Source of the DNA: Arsenophonus apicola
GTDB taxonomy: Bacteria; Pseudomonadota; Gammaproteobacteria; Enterobacterales; Enterobacteriaceae
Direction: 5' to 3'
DNA length: 64,000 nucleotides
NCBI RefSeq assembly: GCF_020268605.1
Contig: NZ_CP084222.1
Coordinates: 2,542,001-2,606,000, forward strand
This document shows positions 1 through 9,486 of the stretch, in pieces (positions within the stretch are counted from its first letter, which is position 1; every line of letters begins with the position of its first letter). The notes beneath the pieces were generated by a model that was not told the DNA's origin, did no database searches, and saw only the letters and a list, made by a program, of their open reading frames with translations. A program made the translations under genes and the position numbers.

Positions 1-157
1 AAATATATTGCCGTCCATCTGTTTGATGGCCTTTAACTGCTAAAAATAGGTCTCCTGCCGCTACCTTACGGCTATCAAGCGTCATTTCTCGTAGCACCTT
101 ATCTGGCGCGTTAACACCCAGTGGTGCAAGTAAATCGCGTAGATTACGATCTGCCAC
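1..157 (-). CDS. murE: MurE, UDP-MurNAc-tripeptide synthetase (5' end only)
   Basis: Only the first 52 codons lie in the window; the gene runs off the left edge. The translation begins MADRNLRDLLAPLG and continues with LREMTLDSRKVAAGDLF, nearly the same as the start of E. coli MurE. The start is GTG at 157, overlapping the 3' end of ftsI by 14 bases, which implies translational coupling in the dcw operon. MurE adds meso-diaminopimelate to UDP-MurNAc-L-Ala-D-Glu in the cytoplasm during peptidoglycan precursor synthesis. The catalytic and ATP-binding regions lie outside the window and cannot be checked. Confidence 0.95.
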   Translation of the reverse strand, partial: MADRNLRDLLAPLGVNAPDKVLREMTLDSRKVAAGDLFLAVKGHQTDGRQYI

Positions 158-1913
158 CTGTATCCTCTTTTATCTTGTTGATTACTAATTCATTATCATC
201 TGAGGTCAATGCATCAGGCTCTACATTCATTAAACGTAAAACGCCGCCCATAATGGTTCCAAATACGGGTGCAGAAACAGCACCTCCGTAATATTTACCG
301 GCTGTGGGCTCATTGATAATCACAACCAGGGCATAGCGAGGGTTACTTGCTGGTGCCACTCCAGCCGTATAAGCAATATATTGATTAATATAGTGACCAT
401 CATTGCCAACTTTTTTTGCTGTACCAGTCTTAATTGCTATTCGATAACCCTTCACTGCGGCGCGGACACCACCACCACCAGGCAATGCGACACTTTCCAT
501 CATGTGAACCACTGTCCGCATAATCCCCTCAGGAAAAATACGAGCACCTGATACCGGCGGATCAACTTTTGTAATTGATAGCGGACGAAAAATACCAAAA
601 CTACCAATTGTTGCATAAACTCGCGCTAACTGTAATGGAGTGACCATTAACCCATAACCAAAAGAAAAGGTGGCCCTTTCAAATTCAGACCACCGCGTTT
701 TTTTATTAGGAAAGATGCCACTACTTTCCCCAATTAATCCTAAATTTGTTGGTTTACCTAAGCCAAAGCGGGCATAAACATCCACCAGCTCATCCGCAGG
801 CATGGCTAATGCTAACTTTGAAACACCCACATTACTTGATTTTTGTAAAATACCGGTAACTGATAATTCACTATACCTTGCTACATCTTTAATTTCATGA
901 CCACTTATCATATAGGGTTGAGTATTTAACACACTATTGGCTTTAATAATTCCATTATTTAAAGCACTGACAATCACCATTGGTTTGACCGTTGAGCCGG
1001 GTTCAAATACATCGGTGATCGCTCGGTTACGCATAACTTCAGTTGGGGTACCAGCAAGATTATTCGGGTTATAGGATGGACTATTGGCCATCGCCAAAAC
1101 CTCACCCGTGTGAACATCTACCAAAATAGCAGTACCTGACTCAGCTTTATTTTCCATTACACTGTGCGTTAATTCTCGATAAACCAACGACTGTATGCGT
1201 TCATCAATACTTAATACCAAGTCGTGAGCAACTTGTTTATCAATGGAAGAAATATCTTCGATAACGCGCCCATAACGATCTTTACGTACTATCCTTTCGC
1301 CTGGCGCTCCCGTTAGCAGATAGTTAAAGCTTTTTTCAATCCCTTCAATTCCCTGCCCATCAATATCTGTCACCCCAATTAAATGAGCAGCTACTGGACC
1401 CGAAGGATAATAACGACGCGACTCTTTACGCAGATAAATACCTGCTATTTTTAATTTGCCAATATATTCACCAACCGATGGATTCACTTGACGAGCTAAA
1501 TAGACAAACCGACTGTTAGCGTTAAGACTAAGTTTATGGTTGACTTGTTCTAGCGGTATCCTTAACTCATCCGCTAATGCTTGCCAACGTTCATCATTGG
1601 TTAATCCACCATTTTCATAAATTATTTTCGGATCAGCCCAAATAGCATAAACCGGAACACTTACTGCCAGTTGGCGTCCCTCACGATCACTTATCATGCC
1701 GCGTGCAGCCGTCACTTTCTGAACGCGAAGCGAACGCATATCACCTTCTCTAACCAGCTCTTCCTGATTAATAACTTGCAAATAAGTAACACGAACAATC
1801 AGACCAATTAATGCTAATCCTATACCCGCGCACAATAGCAAGAAGCGCCAGCTGACATAGCTGACTTTTTCTTCGTACCGTCGTCTATACTTCACTGAGC
1901 GCGCAGGCTTCAT
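144..1913 (-). CDS. ftsI: FtsI (PBP3), septal peptidoglycan transpeptidase
   Basis: 589 residues, against 588 in E. coli. A short basic N-terminus and one membrane segment (about 23-45) precede the periplasmic dimerisation domain and the penicillin-binding domain. The catalytic motifs sit where expected: STVK with nucleophile Ser307, SSN at 359-361 and KTGT from about 495. It cross-links septal peptidoglycan in the divisome with FtsW. The gene lies between ftsL (22-base gap) and murE (overlap) in the usual dcw order. It appears intact and ends with TAA. Confidence 0.98.
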   Translation of the reverse strand: MKPARSVKYRRRYEEKVSYVSWRFLLLCAGIGLALIGLIVRVTYLQVINQEELVREGDMRSLRVQKVTAARGMISDREGRQLAVSVPVYAIWADPKIIYENGGLTNDERWQALADELRIPLEQVNHKLSLNANSRFVYLARQVNPSVGEYIGKLKIAGIYLRKESRRYYPSGPVAAHLIGVTDIDGQGIEGIEKSFNYLLTGAPGERIVRKDRYGRVIEDISSIDKQVAHDLVLSIDERIQSLVYRELTHSVMENKAESGTAILVDVHTGEVLAMANSPSYNPNNLAGTPTEVMRNRAITDVFEPGSTVKPMVIVSALNNGIIKANSVLNTQPYMISGHEIKDVARYSELSVTGILQKSSNVGVSKLALAMPADELVDVYARFGLGKPTNLGLIGESSGIFPNKKTRWSEFERATFSFGYGLMVTPLQLARVYATIGSFGIFRPLSITKVDPPVSGARIFPEGIMRTVVHMMESVALPGGGGVRAAVKGYRIAIKTGTAKKVGNDGHYINQYIAYTAGVAPASNPRYALVVIINEPTAGKYYGGAVSAPVFGTIMGGVLRLMNVEPDALTSDDNELVINKIKEDTGGRS

Positions 1914-1935
1914 GTTGTTTACCTATCTACTAAAG

Positions 1936-2253
1936 CTATTTTGCAATCACAATATGTTCTTGCGTCGGATCTACATGGATCATTTGTAGCTTTTCTACCG
2001 AAAGGCGCTCAACTCGACTATGATTTCCTAATGAGTTCTCTTCCAAAATCAAATTGCGCCATTCTATATCTAAAGATTCTTTTTCTTCTGTCATCAAATC
2101 CTTTTGTGCCGTTAATAACCGTGTTTGGTGACTGACGGTAACAATTGAAATTGCTGATACAATAATCACTATCAATAGAATCAATGGGACAGCTCCGTGC
2201 CGAAAAATATCATAAGCAATGATCCTAATTAAGCTATATTTTTCCGCTGTCAT
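1936..2253 (-). CDS. ftsL: FtsL, bitopic divisome protein
   Basis: 105 residues, slightly shorter than the 121 of E. coli. It has a cytoplasmic N-terminus, one hydrophobic segment (about 21-42) and a periplasmic heptad-like region rich in Glu, Leu and Asn, typical of the FtsL/FtsB coiled coil. Its ATG shares one base with the rsmH stop (TAATG), so the two are probably translationally coupled. FtsL, FtsB and FtsQ form the complex that activates FtsWI. The assignment rests on topology and on position between rsmH and ftsI, because FtsL sequence is poorly conserved. Confidence 0.93.
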   Translation of the reverse strand: MTAEKYSLIRIIAYDIFRHGAVPLILLIVIIVSAISIVTVSHQTRLLTAQKDLMTEEKESLDIEWRNLILEENSLGNHSRVERLSVEKLQMIHVDPTQEHIVIAK

Positions 2254-3209
2254 TATCGTTCCAACATTTCAGCAAAACGCACAACTGAGCTTCTTGCTCG
2301 TGGGTTTTCGATAACTTCTCTTGCTGTCGGTTTCATTTTGCCTAGTACCTTCAATATCGGTTTACCAATCGCTTTTAATTGCACATCGGTTAATGGTAAT
2401 CCGACTGGGACTTTTGGTCCTCTGCTATGCTCTCGGATAAAACGCTTAACCAGCCTATCTTCCAATGAGTGAAAACTAATTATCGATAGCCGTCCCTGTG
2501 GTGCCAATATATTTAATGAATCCTCTAGCGCTTTTGCTATTTCTTCCAATTCGCTATTGATATATATGCGAATTGCCTGGAACGATCGTGTTGCTGGATG
2601 CTTATGTTTTTCCTTAAAGGGACTAACTTGCGCTATCAATTCTGCCAGTTGTTTTGTCCGTGTTAATGGTTCCTCTGCTGAATGATGGTTGCGAGCCACA
2701 ATCGCTTTTGCAATTCTTTTGGCAAATCTTTCTTCACCATAAGTTTTCAATACCCAGGCTATATCTGATTCTTCCGCCTTCATCAACCATTGTGCAGCAG
2801 ATTGACCTGTTGTCGGATCCATTCGCATATCTAATGGTCCATCACGCATAAAAGAAAAACCTCGCTCTGGATCATCTAATTGCGGTGATGAAACACCTAA
2901 ATCAAGCAATACGCCATCAATCTTGCCCACTAATCCCTCTTCTACAATAAATGTTTGCAACTGAGAAAAAGAACCATGTTTAATTGAAAATCTGTTATCA
3001 GTAATCATTTTTTCAGCGGCTGCCACTGCATCGGGATCACGATCTAACGCTATCAAACGCCCTTCACTACCTAACCGAGAGAGAATTAATTGAGAGTGCC
3101 CTCCCCGGCCAAATGTACCGTCAACATAAATGCCATTTGCTTTTATATTCAATCCATTGACTGCTTCATCAAGAAGCACACTGATATGTTTAAATCGACT
3201 GTCTGCCAT
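2253..3209 (-). CDS. rsmH: RsmH, 16S rRNA (cytosine-1402-N4) methyltransferase
   Basis: 318 residues beginning MADSRFKHISVLLDEAVNGL, matching E. coli RsmH (313 residues). The frame is open for 85 more codons upstream, but that stretch only overlaps mraZ, so I place the start at ATG 3209, one base after the mraZ stop. The SAM-binding region GTFGRGGHS, the LLDLGVSSPQLD motif and the C-terminal NPRARSSV signature are all visible. It methylates N4 of C1402 in the ribosomal P site. Second gene of the mra operon. Confidence 0.97.
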   Translation of the reverse strand: MADSRFKHISVLLDEAVNGLNIKANGIYVDGTFGRGGHSQLILSRLGSEGRLIALDRDPDAVAAAEKMITDNRFSIKHGSFSQLQTFIVEEGLVGKIDGVLLDLGVSSPQLDDPERGFSFMRDGPLDMRMDPTTGQSAAQWLMKAEESDIAWVLKTYGEERFAKRIAKAIVARNHHSAEEPLTRTKQLAELIAQVSPFKEKHKHPATRSFQAIRIYINSELEEIAKALEDSLNILAPQGRLSIISFHSLEDRLVKRFIREHSRGPKVPVGLPLTDVQLKAIGKPILKVLGKMKPTAREVIENPRARSSVVRFAEMLER

Positions 3210-3210
3210 A

Positions 3211-3669
3211 TTAAAGAGATAGATCCTGTAGCCGCGTTGATAATGGTTCATTTGCGCTCTGCTCAGCTTCAATATCTGCCTGTATTTGCTGATACCAAGT
3301 CTGCTCATCCCATAACTCAAATTTATTAATTTGGCCAACCAGCATGACTGCCTTTTTGAGCCCTGCCTGTTGACGCAGGGTATTAGCGAGCAAAAGACGA
3401 CCTGCACTATCCATCTGGCATTCACTAGCGTGTCCAAGTAATAAACGCTGAACACGGCGTTCAACCGGATTCATCGTAGAAAGTTGTGACAGTTTTTTTT
3501 CGATAATTTCCCATTCAGGTAATGTATAAAGTAATAGGCATGGCTGATGAAGGTCGATAGTAAACACCATCTGCCCTTCCGACTCCTCGTTCAGCATACC
3601 GCGATAGCGCGTGGGCACGGTTAATCGCCCTTTGCTGTCGAGATTGACGAGTGTTGCGCCACGAAACAT
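3211..3669 (-). CDS. mraZ: MraZ, autoregulator of the dcw cluster
   Basis: 152 residues with two AbrB-like MraZ/SpoVT folds. Each carries the DxxxR signature: DSKGR near residue 12 and DSAGR in the second half. MraZ is a ring-forming DNA-binding repressor that binds repeats in its own leader and moderates expression of rsmH, ftsL and the genes downstream. Candidate repeats lie immediately upstream here and are listed separately. Length equals that of E. coli MraZ and no defect is visible. Confidence 0.97.
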   Translation of the reverse strand: MFRGATLVNLDSKGRLTVPTRYRGMLNEESEGQMVFTIDLHQPCLLLYTLPEWEIIEKKLSQLSTMNPVERRVQRLLLGHASECQMDSAGRLLLANTLRQQAGLKKAVMLVGQINKFELWDEQTWYQQIQADIEAEQSANEPLSTRLQDLSL

Positions 3670-3696
3670 ATCTCTTCAACCCTTATATTACAAAAA

Positions 3697-3726
3697 TCAC
3701 CACATTACACCACAATTTCCCACTTA
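3697..3726 (-). promoter_or_regulatory. MraZ-binding repeats in the mra leader
   Basis: On the minus strand three repeats are spaced ten bases apart: GTGGGA, then GTGGTG, then GTGGTG, separated by AATT and TAAT. MraZ binds repeats of the TGGGN type between the promoter and its own start codon, and these occupy that position. The last two depart from consensus (GTGGT rather than GTGGG). Confidence 0.75.
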
Positions 3727-3732
3727 CTATAG

Positions 3733-3762
3733 AGTTTACGAAGGGTATGAAAATCTTGTCAA
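3733..3762 (-). promoter_or_regulatory. mra (dcw cluster) promoter
   Basis: Minus strand: -35 TTGACA at 3757-3762, an 18-base spacer, then -10 TAAACT at 3733-3738. As I recall it, the E. coli mra promoter has the same TTGACAAG...TAAACTC arrangement. It lies directly upstream of the MraZ repeats and mraZ. Confidence 0.8.
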
Positions 3763-4318
3763 GCAAGAGCCACTGTGCTTTAGTTTTATTTACAGAATAA
3801 TGTTGGAAAATGATTGGGTGGGTTTTCTGACGAGTAAAAAATTAAAAACAATTAACATTATGATAAAATTGCATAAATTGATTTTTTATACTTATATTCA
3901 CTGTCGAAACTTATTTATTTCGCAAAAAAAGAAATAAAAACTAAAATACACAACCAATGCTTTATTTTAAATCAACCTTCAGATAACACTTTATCCATAT
4001 AAATAACAATTAATCAAACTTCCCAAAAATTATTTGCCGCAAAATTTTAAAATTTACATTATTTATCAGTATATTACACATACTGATAAATATACAGTAA
4101 TTTTTTATATCGCTAATCGTATAAAATCTATACGTTAAATAGAAAAATATTCTATATCTGTCGGTGACTATTTTATGTGTAAATCTTAATATTCGAAACA
4201 ATTTTATTAAGAATTGTCTGAATTATTACCATTTGTGGTTATTTATTTATAAATTTTTTAAAAATACACAATTTGAATAGTGCATTTTTAAAATTTTATT
4301 AGATATTTTCAACTTAAG
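3763..4318. other. AT-rich spacer between mraZ and cra
   Basis: No convincing gene. The short frames here lack a ribosome-binding site and resemble no family I know. Very AT-rich, with no strong terminator for cra. Confidence 0.6.
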
Positions 4319-5326
4319 TTAAATTGTACGGCTTAAGCTACCTCTTCGACATAAATCACGCTGGATACGTGTTATACCAATGCCAGGCTTCTCATTTTCA
4401 CTTAAGCTCGCTAATACCAGCTCTATTACTTTATCAGCAATAACTTGGTGACGTTGCACAACCGATAATACTGGACAGGTAAAAAAATCTAACAATTCAT
4501 TATCACCAAAAGTTGCAATCACAATATCACTTGCTAATCGTCCATCACGCTTTAACATCACGTCCATTACTCCCTGTAACAGAGAAAATGATGTTGTAAA
4601 AAATGCTTCCGGCATTTCATTATGATCTAGCCACTGCGCAAAAATTTCTTCAGCAGCATGACGTTCATAACTGCTAGCATATAAATACTTGACTGAATTG
4701 GATTTATCTTGCCAAGATTCTCTAAATCCCTGTTCACGTAATAAGCTAACAGAAAGCTCAGGTAATGCCCCTAAATAGAGAACTTTTTTTACCGGAAATT
4801 TATGTAATTCAGTTGCTAACATTTTGGCATCTTGTAAATCATCGCCAACCACACTAATAAAATGCTGCGGTTCTAATGCGCGATCTAAAGCAATAATGGG
4901 TAATGAACGATTAGCCCAGCGTTGATAAAACGGATGTTCCGGTGCTAAAGCGGTTGAAACAATGATTGCATCCACCTGACGCTTCAATAAGTGCTCTATA
5001 CACTGAGTTTCGTTATCTGGTTGATCTTCAGAGCAGGCAATAAGTAACTGATAACCGCATTGACGTGCTTTACGTTCAAGATAATTGGCAATCCGAGTAT
5101 AACTGCTATTTTCTAAATCCGGGATCACCAGGCCAATTGAATGGGTACGGCCAGCTCGCAGTCCAGCAGCGACCGCATTTGGATAATAGTTATGTTCCTT
5201 AACAACAGACATCACTCTTTCAACCGTCTTATCACTGACTCGATACTGTTTAGCTTTGCCATTGATAACATAACTGGCGGTTGTACGGGAAACGCCGGCC
5301 AGACGGGCAATTTCATCCAATTTCAC
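4319..5326 (-). CDS. cra: Cra (FruR), catabolite repressor/activator
   Basis: LacI-family regulator of about 335 residues. The GTG start at 5326 gives VKLDEIARLAGVSRTTASYV, the same N-terminus as E. coli Cra, and sits eight bases after an AGGGG ribosome-binding site. An upstream ATG at 5362 would add 12 residues with no homologue. The HTH occupies roughly residues 3-24, followed by the hinge and the periplasmic-binding-like effector domain, which senses fructose-1-phosphate or fructose-1,6-bisphosphate. It controls glycolytic and gluconeogenic genes. Position beside mraZ is conserved with E. coli. Confidence 0.96.
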   Translation of the reverse strand: MKLDEIARLAGVSRTTASYVINGKAKQYRVSDKTVERVMSVVKEHNYYPNAVAAGLRAGRTHSIGLVIPDLENSSYTRIANYLERKARQCGYQLLIACSEDQPDNETQCIEHLLKRQVDAIIVSTALAPEHPFYQRWANRSLPIIALDRALEPQHFISVVGDDLQDAKMLATELHKFPVKKVLYLGALPELSVSLLREQGFRESWQDKSNSVKYLYASSYERHAAEEIFAQWLDHNEMPEAFFTTSFSLLQGVMDVMLKRDGRLASDIVIATFGDNELLDFFTCPVLSVVQRHQVIADKVIELVLASLSENEKPGIGITRIQRDLCRRGSLSRTI

Positions 5327-5458
5327 GTTGATGACCCCTTTTGCAAACAGAAAAAGTCCCAAAAACTTGAGACAATAAAAGTTGTTCTATTTTAACTTGC
5401 TGAAGAGATATTTTCACCGCAAAATTTGCTTTTTCCACCATGAAAAAACTCGCAGAAT

Positions 5459-7300
5459 TTAGTCTTGATACATGGATTCAATTTCACGCTGATATCGTTG
5501 AGCGATGACTTTACTCCTTAATTTTAAGGTTGGGGTTAACTCACCATTTTCCATAGAAAAACCAATAGGTAACAGAGTAAAACGTTTTACTTGATGAAAA
5601 TTAGCAAAATTCTTTTGCATTTCTTTCAGACGTAAATCAAAAAGTTCAACAATGCGACTATTACGTAATAGTTCTAATCGACAGTGATATTTCAAATTAA
5701 TTGAATGAGCATACTCTTCCAGTGAATCAAAACAAGGAACAATCAGTGCGGAAACAAATTTACGCGCATCTGCGATTACTGCAATATGTTCAATAAAACG
5801 ATCTTGACATAATGCACCTTCAATCAGTTGTGGAGCAATATATTTACCATTAGAGGTTTTCATTAAATCCTTTAACCGTTCGGTAATAAACAAGTTGCCG
5901 ACTGCATCAAGCCTACCCGCATCTCCCGTTTTGAACCAACCATCGTGGGTGAAAGCCTGTGCTGTTTCAGTTGGTTTATTGAAATAGCCCCTCATCACAA
6001 TGGGCCCTTTAACCTGGATCTCATTTTCCTGCCCAATACGCACCTGAATATCAGATAATGGTGTACCAATCGAGCCTAAGCAATAATTTTTCTCTTCCCA
6101 ACAAGAAATCGTTGCACAGGTTTCAGTCATACCATAGCCATATTTGATATTAATCCCGGCAGCTAAAAAGAAACGAATAACCTCATCATCAAGATGAGCC
6201 CCTGCGGCAGGTAAAAAACACAATCGGCCACCTAAAATCATTTTTAATTTAGTTAATACCCATTTATCTGCATTACGATAAAAAAAACGATGTAACCAAC
6301 CGCCTTTTTTTCCTTGTTGAACCAGAGCTACTTGACGTTTACCTTGACGAAGCGCCCAATTGAAAAGCTGTCTACGTAGCCAAGATGCTTTGGAAACTTT
6401 CTGATTTATGGCAGCATAAACTTTTTCATAGAAACGGGGCACTGCGCACATTACTGTAGGTTTTACCGCAACCATAGCTTCTCTAACACTGTGGGCATCG
6501 GTTAAATAGATGTTTTGTGCGCCAATATGCATAACATAAAAACTCCACGCTCGCTCAAAAACATGAGAAAGCGGTAAAAAACAGAGTGAAATATCTGACT
6601 CAGTTAATGTTAAACGCTCATCATGTAAATAAAGTTGAGCTGCCATATTAGCATAATCAAGCATCACCCCTTTCGGTTCACCTGTTGTGCCGGAAGTATA
6701 AATTAATGTAAATAAATCACTTAATTGATGTTGTGCAATTCGTTGTTTCAATTGGGTCAAAAATTGGGATGAAGAGTTCTGCATTAATACCGATAGAGGA
6801 TAAGCTTTTGGGCAAGCAGAAATATCAATATCTTCATTAAAAACAATGATGTTAGTCAATTTAGGGCATAATTTAAATAGCGATTTAGCTATATCATATT
6901 GAAGCTGATCGCCAACAAATAGGATGCGAATATTAGCATCATTTAAGATATAAGCAGCCTGATTGACATTACTGGTTGAATAGAGAGGCACTGTCACGGC
7001 GCGGATTTGTAAAATAGCCAGATCAGTTAAAGACCAATTCATACTATTATCGGCGAAAATAGCGACATTTTCTTGTATATTCACACCTAATTCAAGTAAT
7101 GCTAAAGAAATAGATTCTGTTTTTTGTCCAATTTCTTGCCACGTTAATTGGCTTTGATGAGTTGCTGACCATTGCCTAAAAGCAACTCGGTTAGCCAAAG
7201 TCGGCGAATTAATCTTTTGTTGAAACTGGTTAACTAAATGATAAGAATGCAAATTCTCACTAGTCAAAATATCTTCCCTTAGTGAACTTTTATTTACCAA
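5459..7300 (-). CDS. Long-chain fatty acid-CoA ligase (AMP-forming)
   Basis: 613 residues of the ANL superfamily. The P-loop-like YTSGTTGEPKG spans about 201-211, the YGMTET adenylate motif about 388-394, the GD hinge motif 459-460, and the C-terminal RLKDLMKTSNGKYIAP about 475-490. The domain plan and length fit the FadD15-type long-chain acyl-CoA synthetases rather than classic FadD. It should activate fatty acids to acyl-CoA at the inner membrane. It sits between cra and leuO, where E. coli has ilvI and ilvH. The exact acyl chain preference cannot be read from sequence. Confidence 0.88.
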   Translation of the reverse strand: MVNKSSLREDILTSENLHSYHLVNQFQQKINSPTLANRVAFRQWSATHQSQLTWQEIGQKTESISLALLELGVNIQENVAIFADNSMNWSLTDLAILQIRAVTVPLYSTSNVNQAAYILNDANIRILFVGDQLQYDIAKSLFKLCPKLTNIIVFNEDIDISACPKAYPLSVLMQNSSSQFLTQLKQRIAQHQLSDLFTLIYTSGTTGEPKGVMLDYANMAAQLYLHDERLTLTESDISLCFLPLSHVFERAWSFYVMHIGAQNIYLTDAHSVREAMVAVKPTVMCAVPRFYEKVYAAINQKVSKASWLRRQLFNWALRQGKRQVALVQQGKKGGWLHRFFYRNADKWVLTKLKMILGGRLCFLPAAGAHLDDEVIRFFLAAGINIKYGYGMTETCATISCWEEKNYCLGSIGTPLSDIQVRIGQENEIQVKGPIVMRGYFNKPTETAQAFTHDGWFKTGDAGRLDAVGNLFITERLKDLMKTSNGKYIAPQLIEGALCQDRFIEHIAVIADARKFVSALIVPCFDSLEEYAHSINLKYHCRLELLRNSRIVELFDLRLKEMQKNFANFHQVKRFTLLPIGFSMENGELTPTLKLRSKVIAQRYQREIESMYQD

Positions 7301-7621
7301 ATATAATTATTTAATGGCAACAGGTCATGTAGGCTAAAGTTATAAAAAATAATTTCAGCGTACAGTTGTTAGCTAATAGTGGCATTATACATAATTGTTA
7401 GATAAAAAAAGAGGCTTTAATGGAATTAAAAAACACGTTCACGCCAAATCCATACTAACGTAACAATGACTTGGCATAAAAGTGCTTTTATAAAAGAAAA
7501 ATATTTTATATATCAATTTGATAATTGTAATAGAATAATTTACAAGCTATCTTTAATGCAAACTTTATTATCTGTTCCTGTCCACTTTCTTTGCTGATTA
7601 TACGAAAAAGTGCGCTATTGA
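7301..7621. other. Spacer between leuO and the acyl-CoA ligase
   Basis: About 320 bases, AT-rich, no open frame of note. It must contain the ligase promoter, but no clear -35/-10 pair stands out. No ilvI or ilvH remnant was recognised. Confidence 0.5.
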
Positions 7622-8563
7622 TTAGTTACTCAGTTGCCCTAATTGCGTTTTCATCCACTTATGTCCTTTGTCTCGAGTTGTAGATTCATGCCAAATCAAA
7701 TAACAGGGACGTGTCGTTTTTTCCCAGGGTAATTCAACTGATCTTAAATTTAACTGACTTGAATAATATTCAACAAGCCATTTTGGTGCAATAGCGACAA
7801 AATGAGTTTGAGAAACAATATTTAATACGCTATTTAAATCTGTTCCTTGGTAAATAATAGAATGAAAAAGATCGCTATTATGATAATAAGGTTTACTAAA
7901 AGAACCCATATTATCCATGGAGACAACCGCATGTTTTTCACCCTGTAATATATCATCAGAGATTGTATTTTTAATATTGGGATGATTATTAGACACTGCT
8001 AAAACTAATTCATCATTAAATAATGGATGGTGATGATATTCAGGTTTATCAAATTCGTTATAGCTGATAACAAATTCTGTTTCTTGATATTTCAATTGAT
8101 GGGCAATATTATCATCAAGGTATGATTGAATAATTACGTCAATATTTGGTGCATTTTGCTTAACTCGTGCAACGATACTAGCCGCTAAACGAATATCTAG
8201 TGGACTACATATTGATAATTTAAATACCCGTTCACTCTGCTCTGGCTCAAATCCTGCACCCGGTAATTCGTTATGTACTAGTTGTAATGCCTGTCTAACG
8301 GGACCAAATAGTTGCTTAGCACGTGAAGTCGGCTGAATACCTCGGCCATAACGAACAAAAAGCTCATCATTGAACATCACTTTCAAACGCGATACTGCAT
8401 TACTAACAGCAGGCTGTGACATTCCTAAAATCTGTGCTGCACGGGTAACATTCTGCATCTGCATAACTACATCAAAAACCGTTAATAAATTTGAATCAAC
8501 ATTTCGCAAATGAATATCGCTTGGCTCTTTTTTCGTTGCTGAAACTGTGTTGTAGTCAGTCAT
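7622..8563 (-). CDS. leuO: LeuO, LysR-type global regulator
   Basis: 313 residues. An N-terminal winged helix (about 23-85) contains NLLTVFDVVMQMQNVTRAA and the GMSQPAVSNAVSRLK recognition helix; a periplasmic-binding-like effector domain follows. Both match E. coli LeuO closely (ELFVRYGRGIQPTSRA, CSPLD). LeuO antagonises H-NS silencing and influences many stress and virulence genes. It is divergent from the leu operon, as in E. coli, with about 700 bases of AT-rich DNA between them. Confidence 0.95.
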   Translation of the reverse strand: MTDYNTVSATKKEPSDIHLRNVDSNLLTVFDVVMQMQNVTRAAQILGMSQPAVSNAVSRLKVMFNDELFVRYGRGIQPTSRAKQLFGPVRQALQLVHNELPGAGFEPEQSERVFKLSICSPLDIRLAASIVARVKQNAPNIDVIIQSYLDDNIAHQLKYQETEFVISYNEFDKPEYHHHPLFNDELVLAVSNNHPNIKNTISDDILQGEKHAVVSMDNMGSFSKPYYHNSDLFHSIIYQGTDLNSVLNIVSQTHFVAIAPKWLVEYYSSQLNLRSVELPWEKTTRPCYLIWHESTTRDKGHKWMKTQLGQLSN

Positions 8564-9193
8564 TATTTTACCCTACTTGATATATATGTATATTTAATAA
8601 ATAAAAATAAAAAATTAACCTAATTAATTATTAACTTAGGTATATTGTTTTATTCTTAAATTCATTAAAATAAATTAAGCGAACCATTTAACTTTTTAAA
8701 TGATTTTAGCTTCCATGCCTTAACATTAACGGATCAGTTTAAAAATCATTTCTACCAAAGCCCTAATTATAAAATTATTATCCTTCAATATTCACATAAT
8801 CAATAAATAATAAAATTAAATATCCATCTATTAATCCTTCAATTAGATGATAAAACAAAGCATGGTAGAATTCATAATAAAATTATTCAATTCTTATTAT
8901 TCATTACAAATTATCAGATTCATCACAGAATAAATTATTGCTTATTCAATATTTCCTTTACTCATTTTTATAACAAACACTTCCTAATATATTTTTATTA
9001 AACTAATTTTACATTTTACAATTAAGAAACATTATTGAAATAAATTAAATGCAACTAAATTAATTTTTAGCTAAATTTTATCAGTTTTTTGAATTAAAAG
9101 AATAGATAAAAACAGTGTTAAAAATATAAAAATTAGCCATGTATCCTAGTAAAAACATTCTTTATATTAACAAAATCAATTTTTATTTTAATA
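8564..9193. other. AT-rich leuO-leu intergenic region
   Basis: About 630 bases of very AT-rich DNA with no gene. In E. coli the equivalent region is bound by H-NS and LeuO; the composition fits that but no specific site can be defined by eye. Confidence 0.55.
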
Positions 9194-9222
9194 TTGACAT
9201 AATGATAAAGATAAGGTATTTA
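9194..9222 (+). promoter_or_regulatory. leu operon promoter
   Basis: A perfect -35 TTGACA at 9194-9199, a 17-base spacer and -10 TATTTA at 9217-9222. Transcription would begin near 9230, about 40 bases before the leader peptide. Confidence 0.75.
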
Positions 9223-9267
9223 TAAAAAATATGATGATATTTTTGATATTAATAAGGTCAATATTTT

Positions 9268-9351
9268 ATGTCTTTTTTTATTCACCTACTAAGCCTGCTA
9301 CTTCTCGCATTTTCTGTGCGCGGTATGCTTATGGGTGAACGAAGTTATTAA
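9268..9351 (+). CDS. leuL: leu operon leader peptide
   Basis: A 27-codon frame translating to MSFFIHLLSLLLLAFSVRG followed by MLMGERSY. Seven of 27 residues are leucine, encoded CTA CTA - CTG CTA CTT CTC within eight codons plus one later CTT, so CTA codons are prominent. It lies between the promoter and a strong attenuator hairpin. That is the arrangement of leuL in enterobacteria, where ribosome stalling at leucine codons lets transcription continue into leuABCD. Its sequence is unlike E. coli LeuL apart from the leucine run, which is normal for leader peptides. Confidence 0.88.
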   Translation: MSFFIHLLSLLLLAFSVRGMLMGERSY

Positions 9352-9370
9352 TATCTACCCACATAAAAAA

Positions 9371-9396
9371 ACCCGCGCAGAAGCGCGGGTTTTTTT
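9371..9396 (+). terminator. leu attenuator (intrinsic terminator)
   Basis: ACCCGCGC at 9371-9378 pairs with GCGCGGGT at 9383-9390 around an AGAA loop, followed by a seven-T run. TGCGCGG at 9317-9323 inside leuL is complementary to CCGCGCA at 9373-9379, so an alternative antiterminator pairing is available when a ribosome stalls on the leucine codons. Confidence 0.9.
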
Positions 9397-9486
9397 ATGC
9401 TCGCAATCTTACTAAATAGCTCTTTCTATAAACTTACTAACAAAAAAACCGATCACAACCAAGAATCCGATATAGGAACAAACAGT

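Noticed and set aside
3210..3464. 85-codon extension of rsmH into mraZ
   Set aside because: It reads mraZ in another frame; E. coli RsmH begins at the ATG chosen here.
4010..4201. 63-codon frame upstream of mraZ (minus strand)
   Set aside because: No ribosome-binding site and low-complexity AT-driven composition; it lies in the non-coding cra-mraZ gap.
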